DNA from: Candidatus Poseidoniales archaeon
Lineage (GTDB): Archaea; Thermoplasmatota; Poseidoniia; Poseidoniales; Poseidoniaceae
Assembly: GCA_012959845.1 (NCBI GenBank)
Contig: DUCL01000136.1
Coordinates: 867-16,399 of the forward strand
Length of the DNA stretch: 15,533 nt
Reading direction: 5' to 3'
The translations under genes and the position numbers were made by a program. Positions 5,335 through 12,627 of this stretch are shown piece by piece (position 1 is the first letter of the stretch; every line of letters starts with the position of its first letter). The notes under the pieces are model-generated. The model did not search any database and had not been told where the DNA came from. It saw nothing but the letters and a program-made list of their open reading frames with translations.

Positions 5335-7839
5335 ATGGGGGAGTGCAAGTCGTCATCATACATGTTGACAAATATTGCTTGCATCCTCCTAATAACCGTC
5401 ATATTAGCGCCGTTAGTTTCCGCCACTGGAGGCGGCGCAGTGATTGAAGTAAGCACTATTCAACTTAGTGAAATGGATACTTTTGAGAATAGCGATTTAG
5501 AAGTCCCATTTACAATTGTTGAACAGAGTGGAATAGATGCAGATATCGAAGTTAATGTATTGATTTCTACGCTTGAAGGTACGGTACTCCACAATCTATC
5601 AACCAACTACACAATATTGGCATCGGGCAGCACCCCAATCAATTATTCATTTCCAAACATGCCGTATGGTTTTTCTAATCTCATTGTTACCATGACTGGT
5701 GATACTGGCACTATTGATTCTAACTATGTGACAGAATTTAACAGAACAATCCAACGACTTCGTCCAGCACAATTATCCATTGAGGAAATTACAATAATTC
5801 CGGTCAATAGTGCAGGAACTCCAACGGGTAATGAGAGCATAAGAGATGGAGATTATGCCATTTTCAGCGCATCTGTTGAAAACCTTGGTGACTTGCAGTG
5901 GTCAAGTAATATTGAGGTCTATATTGTCGGCCAAGATATTATTGAGTCACACCAGACAAGTGCTACTTTTGCTGCTGCGACAGTAACTACCACTCAATTT
6001 TATTCCTCTTCACAGTTTAATGAAAGCAATTCTAATATTAGTTCACACTTCTCGGTAAATATTTCAATTTCTAGCCCGCCACCATCTCAAAGTGAATTAT
6101 TCCAAATTAGTACATTTGAGGTGGGGCCACCTCCTTTGGCGAGAATTGACATGGATCTCTTACATCTTAATCCAGATGTTAACGCGGGTGGAATTGCATT
6201 GTGGAATCTGTCGATAGAGAATAATGGGGATATAGATTATATCGGAACAATCACCTGTATTTTTAGCGGTGGAGAAATAGAATATTCCAACTCAATAGAC
6301 CTACCTCCTGGCAATAATACTACGATTTCAATAAGCGCATCGGCTCGTCCGGGGATATTATCTTGCCAAACTGAGGGGCAAAGGATTTGGGATGACTCAA
6401 TTAGCCCAGTTTCCTCAACTCTTTCTATGACTGCTGCAGCATTTGAGGCAGCCGGTTCAGCCACTCCAGCCGCATTGGGTGGACCTTGGCATAAGGGCGA
6501 TGTAGCAACATTCTCAATGTTGGTTAGAAATCACGGAGATAGTGATGGAATGGTTCAATTGCGTTGCGAAATCAACGGCATCGTAAGTTTGAGTGAATCG
6601 CTGAGTTTAGCCATCGATGCAGCGGGTGAAGTCTCAGTAGCGATACAAATGATTACTACAGGTCAAAACCAAGTCAATTGGTCATTGGTTTCTTCAAACG
6701 GCGCGATAGATGCAGGATTAGAAGGAGTGCTAAACATACCAATATCTGACCAGCAAAGTATTGCACCACAGATTAGCATAGTAGAATGGAGTTCAGCGCA
6801 AGGGATTTCATTCACATGGCAAGTTGAACTTGATACCGGTGTTGAAAGAGAAGTACAATTAAGATTGGGTTATGAATTAGGCGGTTCTGAAACTTATCCA
6901 TTTGACTCAATAATTTCAGTATATCCTGGAATGACTACAGGGCAATATGTGATTGGCCATGTTGATGCAGAAAATGTCGTTATTCGCGTTAATTCGGTGA
7001 ATTGGACGTTAGGCCCAGGTCCAACATCGGCAACAAAATCGGTGCCATCACAACGACCTGCATATTCTATTCAACTGAATCCTCTTTCCTCTCCGCGAGA
7101 TCCAACAGAAGGTGATGAAACTAGTATTACAGTAGAGATTTCAAATACAGGTTTGGTTGATGGAAATTCTGGGCAACTATTTTTGGTAGATGCAAGTGGT
7201 AACTTATTGGCTCAAAGTGAGACTGAAATTTTACTTTCTGAGGAAGAAAAGGACATTATTCTCAGCATTGTTTGGCCATCTGGTTCCGATGTCACCTTGA
7301 CCGCAAAGTGGAGCATTGGTCAACAGATTGTTACTTCAAGCCAGTCATATTCTTCTGGAGTTACGGTTTCTTCTGCCCAATCATATGACATTCCGTGGAT
7401 TGGAATGATATCTGGAATTGCTATTGCTGGCGCAGTAATTCTCGTCATGAGGCTCAAGAATGCATCAAAAGAAAACACTTCTACAAGTCCTCAGCGCAAG
7501 GATAGAACTGCAAAAACAACGAAAACGGTCACGAAATCAAAAACCACTGCATCCAGTAATGACAGAAAGGTGCAAGTTGGTTGTCCAGAGTGTGCAAGAC
7601 AATTACGTGTTCCAGCATCGTATTCTGGTAAAGTTAGATGCCCAGATTGCTCAACACGATTTGATGTAACTTCAAGAGATGAGCCTCGCCAAGAAGAAGA
7701 AGTTGAAGAAATAGTGGAGCAAGAAAAGAAGGAAATTTCTTGCCCTGACTGCGCTCAGTCCTTGATGGTTCCAACTGATTATGCGGGTTCAGTACGCTGC
7801 CCAGCTTGTAAAGTTGTATTTAAAGCAAATTCTGAATAA
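5335..7839 (+). CDS. Exported C-terminally anchored protein with CARDB-like repeats and two cytoplasmic zinc ribbons
   Basis: This 834-residue protein has a signal peptide: a hydrophobic core at about residues 10-28 (ending LAPLVSA), with cleavage likely near residue 30. A long beta-rich region of CARDB-like or other Ig-type repeats follows. Several begin with an acidic GD turn and a VENLGD- or VRNHGD-type strand (for example NLGDLQW, ENNGDID, RNHGDSDG, SNTGLVDG), and there are many N-x-S/T sequons, which suggests an N-glycosylated surface protein. One membrane helix lies at about 687-706 (WIGMISGIAIAGAVILVM). The tail beyond it is basic, then carries two zinc ribbons of the form CPxC-x15-CPxC at C750/C769 and C803/C822, separated by a Glu-rich linker. 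The topology is outside Ig repeats, one helix, inside zinc ribbons. The ligand is unknown. GTG 5299 in the same frame would add 12 residues. ATG 5335 was preferred because AGGTGG precedes it. Confidence 0.82.
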   Translation: MGECKSSSYMLTNIACILLITVILAPLVSATGGGAVIEVSTIQLSEMDTFENSDLEVPFTIVEQSGIDADIEVNVLISTLEGTVLHNLSTNYTILASGSTPINYSFPNMPYGFSNLIVTMTGDTGTIDSNYVTEFNRTIQRLRPAQLSIEEITIIPVNSAGTPTGNESIRDGDYAIFSASVENLGDLQWSSNIEVYIVGQDIIESHQTSATFAAATVTTTQFYSSSQFNESNSNISSHFSVNISISSPPPSQSELFQISTFEVGPPPLARIDMDLLHLNPDVNAGGIALWNLSIENNGDIDYIGTITCIFSGGEIEYSNSIDLPPGNNTTISISASARPGILSCQTEGQRIWDDSISPVSSTLSMTAAAFEAAGSATPAALGGPWHKGDVATFSMLVRNHGDSDGMVQLRCEINGIVSLSESLSLAIDAAGEVSVAIQMITTGQNQVNWSLVSSNGAIDAGLEGVLNIPISDQQSIAPQISIVEWSSAQGISFTWQVELDTGVEREVQLRLGYELGGSETYPFDSIISVYPGMTTGQYVIGHVDAENVVIRVNSVNWTLGPGPTSATKSVPSQRPAYSIQLNPLSSPRDPTEGDETSITVEISNTGLVDGNSGQLFLVDASGNLLAQSETEILLSEEEKDIILSIVWPSGSDVTLTAKWSIGQQIVTSSQSYSSGVTVSSAQSYDIPWIGMISGIAIAGAVILVMRLKNASKENTSTSPQRKDRTAKTTKTVTKSKTTASSNDRKVQVGCPECARQLRVPASYSGKVRCPDCSTRFDVTSRDEPRQEEEVEEIVEQEKKEISCPDCAQSLMVPTDYAGSVRCPACKVVFKANSE

Positions 7840-7875
7840 GCAAGGGTTGATGGATGAGAAGGAACTGGGATTATC

Positions 7876-8532
7876 ATGAGTGGACATTTTCAAGAGTTTG
7901 AAGATGAATACTTAGAGTCAATGTATGGGTATTACGAGCATGACCCGCAAGCACTTGTTAGAACGGGGGAAATAGCAAGCGCCCTAAATGTCTCTCCTGC
8001 ATCAGCGACAGAAATGATTCAAAGATTGGCATCAAAGGGATTAGTCAATTATTTTCCGTACAAGGGTGCTAGTCTAACAGAATTAGGACTTTCGCTGGGG
8101 CGCCAGATGAAGAGACGGCATAGATTAGCTGAAGTGCTATTAGATAAGTTGCCTTTTTATGGCAATGTTCATGAAACTGCATGTAGACTTGAGCATGCAA
8201 TTGACGATGATTTAGAAGTTGCACTTTCACTATTATTAGACCAACCAAATATTGACCCTTCAGGCCGGAACATACCGGCGGCAAGAGATGAGTTGGCATC
8301 GAAAATAAATAATTTAGCAAAGGGATTGCGTCCAATGAGCGCCCTTTCCGATAATTGTGAAGGCGAAATTAGAATGATGGTAATTAGTGATACTGGTTTG
8401 ACAGCATTATCAAAATTGGGAGTGGTAATTGGCACACGGGTTAAGAAAAGTGAAGGTCGGTGGCAAACATCAGATGGTGTTTACCTTGAAATGTCTGAGA
8501 GTATCGCTGAAAAAATATTAGTGCGTTGTTAA
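7876..8532 (+). CDS. DtxR/MntR-family metal-dependent transcriptional repressor
   Basis: This 218-residue regulator has the full DtxR-family layout. An N-terminal winged helix-turn-helix spans about residues 8-75 (recognition helix SPASATEMIQRLASKGLV, wing near YKGASLT). A dimerisation and metal-binding domain follows to about 140, then a C-terminal SH3/FeoA-like domain (about 155-218). The metal ligands match DtxR: H82 and E86 in RRHRLAE, H99, and C103-x-x-E106-H107 in ACRLEH. The Cys at the C102-equivalent position points to the iron-sensing DtxR/IdeR type. Glu at residue 11, where DtxR has Met10, is MntR-like, so the metal is uncertain. The SPFGxPIP-type loop is present as DPSGRNIP. It probably represses metal uptake genes when metal is plentiful, but no transporter or obvious operator is in this window. 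It follows the exported-protein gene by 36 bases and may be co-transcribed. Confidence 0.9.
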   Translation: MSGHFQEFEDEYLESMYGYYEHDPQALVRTGEIASALNVSPASATEMIQRLASKGLVNYFPYKGASLTELGLSLGRQMKRRHRLAEVLLDKLPFYGNVHETACRLEHAIDDDLEVALSLLLDQPNIDPSGRNIPAARDELASKINNLAKGLRPMSALSDNCEGEIRMMVISDTGLTALSKLGVVIGTRVKKSEGRWQTSDGVYLEMSESIAEKILVRC

Positions 8533-8537
8533 AGTCA

Positions 8538-8549
8538 ACAATAAAAAGC
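8538..8549 (+). promoter_or_regulatory. TATA-like promoter element for the membrane protein gene
   Basis: ACAATAAAAAGC lies in the 37-base gap after the DtxR gene, centred about 26 bases before ATG 8570. That spacing is what an archaeal TATA box needs to give a leaderless message beginning at that ATG. It is a composition-based call only. Confidence 0.4.
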
Positions 8550-8569
8550 AATAACCTTTTCCTATTACT

Positions 8570-10135
8570 ATGGAGGGGGCTGTTGAGATGAAAGAAGTTC
8601 CCTCCGATGTAGTGTCAGGAGAAAAAACTGGCCTCATTTCTAAACTATTGGCAGTTTCACCAATCGGGGAAAAGGCAACGGTCAAAGATTGGGAGGCAAT
8701 ATTCCTTGCCATCGATAGACAAATCATCAGTTCTGGCCTTAGAATAATCCTATTTTTGCCAGCATTTGCAATATTCACATATTTCATCGCATGGGCATTT
8801 TCTACTGGTTCACCAAGTTGGTGGCTAAATAATATAGAGCCGACTATAGGATTAAATTTTTCAATAACATTGGTTGCGATAACATTTGTAATTCTTTTTG
8901 GATATATTTTGTCCCTCATCGTCCATCGTCATAGAGTTGGGCTTTCCATGCGTGTGTTTAACGATGAAGTAAAGTTATCAAATGATGCACATAGACCAGT
9001 ACAATCACTGCAGGGATATGATGGGCTAATAGATAGGATGAATAGAGCGGCAAGTAAAACAAATACTAGTTTGCTATTTGCCATTATTAGTGCAGTTCTG
9101 TTGAGTATAATTTTCTATATTGGCTCTGAACATAAATCGGGAATGATATTGTTGTTGGGTTCATTTTCTTTGCTGCTATTATCAATTGGCCAACACTTGG
9201 CAACTAGGTCGCACCAATTTAGCATGGTTGAACGGACAGGGCTACTCGATGCATACGACCCAGCAATTCATCCTTCAACCATAAATTCCGTATTCAATGA
9301 CCTGCTAGTAACTCACATGGATCCTTTGATGAGGGCGCAATATGTTGATTTCACAAAAAGTATAGATGCAAATGTCCATGCCAATGTTGAAATTGATTTT
9401 GCAAGAGAAAAAATGTTGCTGACATTGTATAGACACTCTTGTGGCCTAGATAGAAATACAATGATTTCTGAATTGTCAGAGGTATTAAATGACGAGGGAT
9501 TGAACTTAATTGTTTCACATCAAGTATTCACATTGGAAGTTTGGCTTTCATTGATTGACCATGTTTCAAAGTCATGCCCTGCTTTCTTTAGGATGATAGA
9601 CCGCTTGGAGCATGAGATTGAAGTCGGAAACAACCCAGCACTCAAAGACTTAGTATTCGAAGTTGATTTGGAAAACGTGGTCACGAATAGAGCAAATTTG
9701 TTTACATTAATCCACAATCTTGGTGAAACTGAAAGGATAGTTGTTTTTAGAGTTCAAACACCTGATTTCCGGCCGAATGATGTAGCATTGACTTACAGAT
9801 TATTGCCTGGGGAAAAATATTGGTGGTCTGACCGAGCGCTGCCAAGTCACGCTCAAGGTGATGACGATACTTTAGGTGTAATGAGTGGATTGCTAAAAGA
9901 CGGAACAGTCGCTTGGCAGTCTTTACTGCCGACCACAACTGGAGAGGCAACAGTCTCAGTTCGTCTTGAACAACAAAGTGGAGAATTATTAGTCGGCAGG
10001 CAGATAAATGTCAGAGTAAGATCTGAATTTAGAGCAATGGTCCGTTCTTCCGGTTCACTATCTGCTAATATAATCGGAACTCTTGGATTGTTAAGTGCAA
10101 TCTTTATGCAAATGTATGCATTATTTGGCCAATAG
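8570..10135 (+). CDS. Membrane protein of unknown function with a large soluble domain
   Basis: I do not recognise this 521-residue protein. Hydrophobic segments at about residues 57-77 and 97-118 form a first helix pair. Two more lie close together within about 166-208, and a last one closes the protein at about 500-519, giving five predicted helices. Between the fourth and fifth helices is a soluble region of roughly 280 residues. Its first part is helical with charged segments (about 215-360). Its second part (about 365-490) is beta-rich, with a strand pattern like an Ig or beta-sandwich module (IVVFRVQTPDF, VALTYRLL, EATVSVRLEQQSG, INVRVRS). No catalytic, metal or nucleotide motif is evident. 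Two starts are possible: ATG 8570, placed for a leaderless message from the TATA-like element, and ATG 8588, preceded by GGAGGGGG. The gene follows the DtxR gene by 37 bases, which is weak grounds for a metal-related role. Confidence 0.75.
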   Translation: MEGAVEMKEVPSDVVSGEKTGLISKLLAVSPIGEKATVKDWEAIFLAIDRQIISSGLRIILFLPAFAIFTYFIAWAFSTGSPSWWLNNIEPTIGLNFSITLVAITFVILFGYILSLIVHRHRVGLSMRVFNDEVKLSNDAHRPVQSLQGYDGLIDRMNRAASKTNTSLLFAIISAVLLSIIFYIGSEHKSGMILLLGSFSLLLLSIGQHLATRSHQFSMVERTGLLDAYDPAIHPSTINSVFNDLLVTHMDPLMRAQYVDFTKSIDANVHANVEIDFAREKMLLTLYRHSCGLDRNTMISELSEVLNDEGLNLIVSHQVFTLEVWLSLIDHVSKSCPAFFRMIDRLEHEIEVGNNPALKDLVFEVDLENVVTNRANLFTLIHNLGETERIVVFRVQTPDFRPNDVALTYRLLPGEKYWWSDRALPSHAQGDDDTLGVMSGLLKDGTVAWQSLLPTTTGEATVSVRLEQQSGELLVGRQINVRVRSEFRAMVRSSGSLSANIIGTLGLLSAIFMQMYALFGQ

Positions 10136-10198
10136 TATGGGCGAATAGTCGTGACGCATCATCCATAGCCTTGAAATGGTAAATGCTGTGGAAGATAC

Positions 10199-11206
10199 AT
10201 GCGCGGAATGAAAGACGATGCTGAGGAGAAGCCCGATGCGGCGCTTCAAGAAGAACTTCAGACAATGGAAGCGAAAGTTCGCAAATTGCGTGAAACACGT
10301 AATTCATTCAGTGATTCTGCTAAGCAGACTGCTGATAAGCGCAATGCAATCCAAGGGCAATTCAAGGAGCACAGAGAGAAATCAGCCCTTGTCCTATCAG
10401 AAGTAAAGGTCATCCGTGCTGAGATAAAATTGTTCAAGGAGAAGAGAAATGCGATTCAAGACCAACTCCGTCAACTAATCTCCCAAGTAAAGGGTCGTCG
10501 TGGAGAAAAGAACGAGAAGCGTTCTGCTACTGCAGAATTCGCTCAACTTAAGCGAGAGCTTGACCATTTGGAGAGGACTTTCGAAACATCAAGTGTTGGT
10601 CCAAAGAAAGAGAAGGAAATGATGGCTAGCATCAAATTGAAACATCGCCGTATTGCTGAGTTAGAACCAGAAGTAGTGCAATTTGAACTTGTCAGTGTTG
10701 ATTTGTCTGATCTGGATGGCTCAATAAAAATTCTAAAGATAGAAGCAGATGCAGCACATTCAGCAATGATAGAAGCAGTTGGCCGTGTAACTGAAAAATC
10801 AAAAGAATTGGATGAAGTATTTGCCCACCGTGATTTCCTCAAAGCAGAAGGCGACAGATTCCACGAAGAATATCTTGACTTTAGAAAGAAAGCAGATGAG
10901 ATGCATGAAAAGACTGTTGAATTGATGAAGGATGTTGACAAAGCACGTGACCAATTAAAACTCGCAAAGAAAGAGAGAGCGGCTTGGATTACCGATCATA
11001 ATAAATCCGTTAAAAATCAGGTGTCAACAGGTGCTAGTTCAGAAGAAGTTGCTAACCAATTAGTTAGTGGCCTAATATCTTCGGGCTCTTTGAGAATTGG
11101 AGGAACAAGTAGCAAAGATAGTGGTGGAACATCACGTCTTGCAATAGGAAAATCCTCTAAAAAAGCGGGAATGCGTCGAATTAACATGCAGAACCGACGC
11201 CGTTGA
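10199..11206 (+). CDS. COG1340-like coiled-coil protein
   Basis: This 335-residue protein is almost wholly coiled coil from about residue 15 to 265, built of Lys/Glu/Arg heptads such as KRELDHLERTF and LKLAKKERAAW. A short break near residue 100 (VKGRRGEKNEKR) separates two helical stretches, which suggests an antiparallel hairpin. The last 70 residues change character: Gly/Ser-rich (SSGSLRIGGTSSKDSGG) and then strongly basic, ending in NRRR. It resembles the archaeal COG1340 family of uncharacterised coiled-coil proteins and the partial gene at 1-676 of this window. There is no ATPase head, signal peptide or membrane segment, so it is not an SMC protein. The start is ATG 10199, after an in-frame stop at 10172-10174, and ATG 10208 is an alternative. 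The stop codon overlaps the ribosome-binding site of the next gene, so translation of the two is probably coupled. Confidence 0.82.
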   Translation: MRGMKDDAEEKPDAALQEELQTMEAKVRKLRETRNSFSDSAKQTADKRNAIQGQFKEHREKSALVLSEVKVIRAEIKLFKEKRNAIQDQLRQLISQVKGRRGEKNEKRSATAEFAQLKRELDHLERTFETSSVGPKKEKEMMASIKLKHRRIAELEPEVVQFELVSVDLSDLDGSIKILKIEADAAHSAMIEAVGRVTEKSKELDEVFAHRDFLKAEGDRFHEEYLDFRKKADEMHEKTVELMKDVDKARDQLKLAKKERAAWITDHNKSVKNQVSTGASSEEVANQLVSGLISSGSLRIGGTSSKDSGGTSRLAIGKSSKKAGMRRINMQNRRR

Positions 11207-11210
11207 GGTG
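11205..11210 (+). promoter_or_regulatory. Ribosome-binding site that sets the nucleotidyltransferase start
   Basis: GAGGTG overlaps the TGA of the coiled-coil gene (11204-11206) and stands 6 bases before ATG 11217. It makes that ATG the likely start. An in-frame GTG at 11208 lies inside the site itself and is therefore unlikely. Confidence 0.7.
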
Positions 11211-11216
11211 GAAGAG

Positions 11217-12287
11217 ATGTATGGGGTCATCATGGCTGGTGGTCAAGGTTCAAGGCTACGTCCTTTGACCTTGACACGACCAAAACCGATGGTTGAAGTT
11301 CTAGGTCGACCAGTGATTGATTTTGTTAAAGATGCGATGCTAGAAGCCGGCATTGACAATGTAATTGTCACCACGGGATATCGGGGGGAACAGTTACAAA
11401 AACACGTCTCTACTTGGCCAAAACAGGCATTAGAACAGCACTCTAGGGAAATATCAGCACGTATTAACCAAGAACATTCACCTATGGGTACAGCAGGAAG
11501 TGTTCGTCTCCTAAGTGATTTGTTAACAGAAACATTTGTTGTTGGCTCAGGCGATTCCGTAGCATCTTTTGACATATCGGGATTATTGCAAGCACACAAA
11601 CAAAGTGGCGCAAAAGTGACAATGGCGCTATGGGAAGTAGAAGACCCGAGCGATTTTGGTATCGTAGGATTATCAACAACCCATAATGGCGAATTGGATG
11701 GAAAACTGCGCGAGGGCTATATTAGAAAATTCAAAGAAAAGCCAAGTCCGCAAGAAGCATTTAGTAATGTGATTAATGCTGGATTATACATCATTGAGCC
11801 AGAGGTAATGGAATTGGTTCCGTTGGGAGAAAAGTTTGATTTCAGTAAACAATTATTTCCTATGGTTCTTGAAAAGAATTGGCCAATGTATGCTAAGACT
11901 ATCGATGGCGTTTGGTTTGATGTTGGCAATCCTATGGAATTACTAAATGCTCAATCAACTTTAGTGAAGCGAATGACTGAATTACCATTTGCTATTCCAA
12001 ATGGTACAATCCTTCCAGGTGATGGTTTCTGCATGGAAGGTTCTGTTATTTTGGGTGATGTCACCAGCAGCGTAATCTCTTCTAACTGTCAAATACAAGA
12101 GCAAGTGAAAATTTCTAATTCATTGTTGATGTCTGGTTGCACTATAGGTGCAAAATCGTCTATCGTAAAGTCCGTCCTCGGTCAAGATGTAATCGTTGGA
12201 AATGGTTCAACATTACATAATGTCGTAATAGGTGATGGAACCATAATTGATGCCAATTCCAATCTTAGTGACCAAAGAATTCCGTGA
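11217..12287 (+). CDS. Sugar-1-phosphate nucleotidyltransferase with left-handed beta-helix tail
   Basis: This 356-residue enzyme joins NTP and a sugar 1-phosphate to make an NDP-sugar and pyrophosphate, feeding glycan or glycolipid synthesis. The nucleotide-binding signature MAGGQGSRLRPLT (residues 6-18) with PKPM (22-25) is intact. GTAG at 91-94 contacts the base, and GSGDS at 110-114 supplies the metal-binding Asp113. NAG near 186 and the DVGNP segment near 233 complete the sugar site. After about residue 250 come hexapeptide repeats of a left-handed beta-helix (IPNGTIL, VILGDV, TIGAKSSI, VIVGNGST). The layout is that of the GCD1/COG1208 group, which includes mannose-1-phosphate guanylyltransferases and glucose- or GlcNAc-1-phosphate transferases. 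I cannot settle the sugar or the base from sequence, so no gene symbol is given. It lies 10 bases behind the coiled-coil gene. Confidence 0.9.
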   Translation: MYGVIMAGGQGSRLRPLTLTRPKPMVEVLGRPVIDFVKDAMLEAGIDNVIVTTGYRGEQLQKHVSTWPKQALEQHSREISARINQEHSPMGTAGSVRLLSDLLTETFVVGSGDSVASFDISGLLQAHKQSGAKVTMALWEVEDPSDFGIVGLSTTHNGELDGKLREGYIRKFKEKPSPQEAFSNVINAGLYIIEPEVMELVPLGEKFDFSKQLFPMVLEKNWPMYAKTIDGVWFDVGNPMELLNAQSTLVKRMTELPFAIPNGTILPGDGFCMEGSVILGDVTSSVISSNCQIQEQVKISNSLLMSGCTIGAKSSIVKSVLGQDVIVGNGSTLHNVVIGDGTIIDANSNLSDQRIP

Positions 12288-12313
12288 ATTAGCGAAATGT
12301 GTCGGCGTATCAC

Positions 12314-12320
12314 TCATATA
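12314..12320 (+). promoter_or_regulatory. TATA-like element for the small protein gene
   Basis: TCATATA is centred about 26 bases before ATG 12344. The spacing fits an archaeal promoter giving a leaderless message at that ATG. It supports the shorter start for the small protein over the upstream in-frame GTG at 12299. Confidence 0.45.
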
Positions 12321-12343
12321 CCCTTGCTAGCCGGCAGTGGATT

Positions 12344-12592
12344 ATGACTCCATCTCGTAACGGCCAAGTGGCTGAAAGAACCTATGACAGAACTTGGGAT
12401 GAGATTGAACAAATGCTCACAAATGCTGAAGCAAAACGTAAGCAGTGGAAGGATTGGTTTGAGGATTGTAAGAATTCTGAAGATAGAGAAGGAATGAAAG
12501 AAGCCGCAAGAAATCATAAAGCGCTAGATGGAGTAATTAAGACACTTCGTTGGGCATTAGGTGAAGTCGGAGTCTCTGACCCACTGCAGTAA
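12344..12592 (+). CDS. Small helical protein of unknown function
   Basis: I do not recognise this 82-residue protein. It is soluble, charged and probably helical, with a Trp/Glu/Lys-rich core: TYDRTWDEIEQML, then RKQWKDWFEDC, a short loop, and KEAARNHKALDGVIKTLRWALG. That pattern suggests a helical hairpin, with aromatic residues (five Trp in the chain) packing at one face. It has a single Cys, so it is not a zinc finger, and there is no membrane segment. An in-frame GTG at 12299 would extend it by 15 residues. ATG 12344 is preferred because of the TATA-like element 26 bases upstream and because the extra residues look unlike the rest. It follows the nucleotidyltransferase by 56 bases and converges on pdxS. 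Confidence 0.65.
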   Translation: MTPSRNGQVAERTYDRTWDEIEQMLTNAEAKRKQWKDWFEDCKNSEDREGMKEAARNHKALDGVIKTLRWALGEVGVSDPLQ

Positions 12593-12593
12593 T

Positions 12594-12607
12594 TATTCTA
12601 TAGAATA
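12594..12607. repeat. 14-base perfect palindrome between convergent genes
   Basis: TATTCTATAGAATA reads the same on both strands and lies directly after the small protein's stop, 21 bases from the end of pdxS. It could be a transcription end site for either gene or a protein-binding site, and a chance AT-rich palindrome cannot be excluded. There is no strong T-run next to it. Confidence 0.4.
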
Positions 12608-12627
12608 GATGTTAGAAGACTAATACT

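Noticed and set aside
8518..8919. Minus-strand open frame of 133 residues opposite the membrane protein
   Set aside because: It is a shadow of the membrane protein's hydrophobic codons on the other strand, with no homology that I recognise.
10199..11206. SMC or Rad50 protein
   Set aside because: There are no Walker A, signature or Walker B motifs and no hinge. It is coiled coil only.
11243..11599. Minus-strand open frame of 118 residues
   Set aside because: It lies entirely opposite the catalytic part of the sugar nucleotidyltransferase and has scattered Cys and Ser typical of antisense translation.
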